Source: Chitinophaga japonensis
GTDB taxonomy: Bacteria > Bacteroidota > Bacteroidia > Chitinophagales > Chitinophagaceae
DNA: 64,000 nucleotides
Direction: 5' to 3'
NCBI RefSeq assembly: GCF_007830125.1
Contig: NZ_VLLG01000003.1
Span: forward strand, 1,505,115-1,569,114
The notes under the pieces are model-generated. The model made no database searches and was not told the DNA's origin. It worked only from the letters and a program-made list of their open reading frames with translations. Of the stretch, positions 62,519 through 64,000 are shown in pieces (the first letter of the stretch is position 1; each line of letters starts with the position of its first letter). A program made the position numbers and the translations under genes.

Positions 62519-63241
62519 ATGCAAAAAGTATTGATCACCGGCGCCAACAAAGGCATCGGTTTTGCAACGGCCAGGCATTTATTGGAAAAAGGTTATTTCG
62601 TGTACCTGGGCTGCAGGAACGCCGCCCTGGGCGCTGCGGCGTTCAGCCGGCTGCAGGAGCAGGGACTGGTGCATTGCGAAGTGCTGGAAATAGATGTAAC
62701 GGACCAGTCGTCCGTAGACCGCGCAGTGGCTGCGCTTGCCGAAAAGGCGGGCGTGCTGGATGTGCTGATCAACAATGCCGGCATACTGGGCGCTTTCCCG
62801 GCTCCGGGAGGCGCCGCTGGCGTAGAGAATGCGCAGCAGGTGTTTAACACCAACTACTTTGGAGTGATCCGCGTTACCACCGCCATGCTGCCGCTGCTGC
62901 AAAGGGCGGAGCAGCCGCGGATCGTGAACGTGTCCAGCGAAACGGCCTCCCTGTCCCTGCACCAGGACCCTTCCTGGGCGTATTATCCCATGAAGGACAC
63001 TGCATACGTGCCTTCTAAAACAGCGCTGAACTTTTACACCATGGCGCTGGCGTATCAATTAAAGGATACTTCTTTTAAAGTCACCAGCGTATGTCCCGGT
63101 TATACAGCTACGGATATGAACAATTTTGCCGGCAGCGGAAAAGCCGGAGACGCGGCCGCCACCATTGCAAAATATGTCATACCTGGCACCGATACGCCCA
63201 GCGGAAAATTTTATAATGCCGCCGGGGAATTACCCTGGTAG
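62519..63241 (+). CDS. Short-chain dehydrogenase/reductase
   Basis: This 240-residue cytoplasmic enzyme starts at ATG 62519 (MQKVLITGANKGIG); an in-frame start at 62474 is less likely. The classical SDR pattern is complete: cofactor loop TGANKGIG (8-15), NNAG (85-88), active-site Ser139/Ser140, and YVPSK with Tyr163 and Lys167. The insertion before the active-site tyrosine (SLSLHQDPSWAYYPMK) is like carbonyl-reductase-type SDRs. Substrate is unknown. A strong terminator follows 24 bp past the stop. Confidence 0.92.
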   Translation: MQKVLITGANKGIGFATARHLLEKGYFVYLGCRNAALGAAAFSRLQEQGLVHCEVLEIDVTDQSSVDRAVAALAEKAGVLDVLINNAGILGAFPAPGGAAGVENAQQVFNTNYFGVIRVTTAMLPLLQRAEQPRIVNVSSETASLSLHQDPSWAYYPMKDTAYVPSKTALNFYTMALAYQLKDTSFKVTSVCPGYTATDMNNFAGSGKAGDAAATIAKYVIPGTDTPSGKFYNAAGELPW

Positions 63242-63264
63242 CTGCTGCAGTTGTACCAGCGGTG

Positions 63265-63297
63265 CGGGCCGGGTATTTTATCCGGCCCGTTTTCTTT
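63265..63297 (+). terminator. Strong rho-independent terminator after the SDR gene
   Basis: CGGGCCGG (63265-63272) pairs with CCGGCCCG (63282-63289), extended by three inner pairs around a TTT loop, and is followed by TTTTCTTT (63290-63297). Confidence 0.88.
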
Positions 63298-63484
63298 GTA
63301 CCCCAAAAAGTAGCATAATCCATCATTTTAAAAGGTTTATCTATTTCCTGTTAGTCCCGTTACGGATACTTTTATCACAGGTTAGCAACCGACCTGTGGA
63401 ATGCAAACGTTATGAAGCAGGCTCCCGGTGATGCTCTCATACCGGGACCAGTCTTCCATGTTTTGAAAAATAAAACTTACAAAA

Positions 63485-64000
63485 ATGTATGTATCATGCC
63501 AGCGTAGCTTACTGCATACGCATTGTTCCGACTTTTCCCGGTTATTGAAAAAAAGAGGCCGGCTTGCAGCGGCGCTCATCGTATGGCTGCTGCAATTTTC
63601 TACCGGTGCGCATGCACAGTCCATTACTGTAAAGGGCCAGGTAACAGGCGATGGCGCGCCCCTGCCCGGCGCTGTTGTAAGGGTAGTGGGCGGCAACACC
63701 GGCGCAAGTGCGGACGCCGACGGCTTTTTTTCGATCGCTGCGGCGGCCGGCGACTCACTGATCTTTACTTCTTACGGCTATAAACCGCAAACCGTAGCCG
63801 TAAACAACCGTACAGCCATTAACGTGGCGATGGAGGCAGACCCGAAATCGCTGGAAGAAGTGGTAGTGGTGGGTTATGGTACCCAGAAGAAAGTAAACCT
63901 TACCGGCGCAGTAGCTACTGTGAGCGGGGACGACATGCTGAAACGCCCCGTCACCAATCCTTCCGCCATGCTGCAAGGTACCATGCCCGGCGTGCAGATC
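63485..64000 (+). CDS. SusC/RagA TonB-dependent transporter (5' part)
   Basis: The first 172 codons of a SusC-type protein run off the end of the window. From ATG 63485 there is an N-terminal hydrophilic stretch, a signal peptide (about 28-45, LAAALIVWLLQFSTGAHAQ), a carboxypeptidase-like domain (ITVKGQVTGDGAPLPGAVV to VAMEAD) and the canonical EEVVVVGYGTQKKVNLTGA segment that starts the plug. No sigma/FecR pair precedes it. A SusD gene is expected next. Confidence 0.93.
   Translation, partial: MYVSCQRSLLHTHCSDFSRLLKKRGRLAAALIVWLLQFSTGAHAQSITVKGQVTGDGAPLPGAVVRVVGGNTGASADADGFFSIAAAAGDSLIFTSYGYKPQTVAVNNRTAINVAMEADPKSLEEVVVVGYGTQKKVNLTGAVATVSGDDMLKRPVTNPSAMLQGTMPGVQI

Overview
The window looks like ordinary chromosome from a fairly GC-rich member of the Bacteroidota, most like the Chitinophagaceae (Chitinophaga and relatives). 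Signs of this are three complete SusC/SusD pairs plus the start of a fourth SusC, an ECF sigma/FecR pair, a one-protein hybrid two-component regulator, a type IX secretion (T9SS) C-terminal domain next to a PorP/SprF protein, almost no Shine-Dalgarno sequences, and several promoters resembling the Bacteroidota -7 consensus TAnnTTTG. The genus is inferred, not proven. I saw no tRNA, rRNA, CRISPR array, prophage or complete insertion sequence.

Layout. 1-3059: 3' end of a large repetitive surface protein with a T9SS sorting domain, then a PorP/SprF protein. 3070-4518: secreted sulfatase. 4601-14617: ECF sigma factor, FecR anti-sigma, STN-type SusC, SusD, secreted TlpA-like thioredoxin protein and secreted alpha/beta hydrolase. 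14541-25510 (minus): a small polysaccharide utilisation locus of hybrid regulator, SusC, SusD and a GH30 hydrolase, with a structured 498-bp intergenic region and a long inverted repeat. 25592-30360: methyltransferase facing a close-packed minus-strand set (nucleotidyltransferase, metallophosphoesterase, BCCT transporter, universal stress protein). 30594-34652: AsmA-like protein and class D beta-lactamase, 3 bp apart. 34655-38057 (minus): Gfo/Idh/MocA oxidoreductase, SulP transporter with a possible leader peptide, small YciI-like protein. 38127-44230: GH78 rhamnosidase and two GH13 enzymes. 44447-46827: VOC protein, MATE pump, DoxX-like protein.

46924-59571 is the most coherent block. Seven minus-strand genes follow one another: glpD, glpK, glpF, a lipoprotein glycerophosphodiesterase, SusC, SusD and a PafA-like phosphatase. 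A DeoR/GlpR-type regulator is divergent from glpD. Together they read as a pathway that captures phosphoglycerol compounds at the surface, cleaves them to glycerol 3-phosphate and glycerol, imports glycerol and oxidises it. A 162-bp MITE-like palindrome lies between glpD and glpK and supplies the glpD stop codon.

59575-64000: SMP-30/gluconolactonase-like protein, divergent PfkB kinase, AraC regulator, short-chain dehydrogenase with a strong terminator, and the first 172 codons of another SusC that runs off the window.
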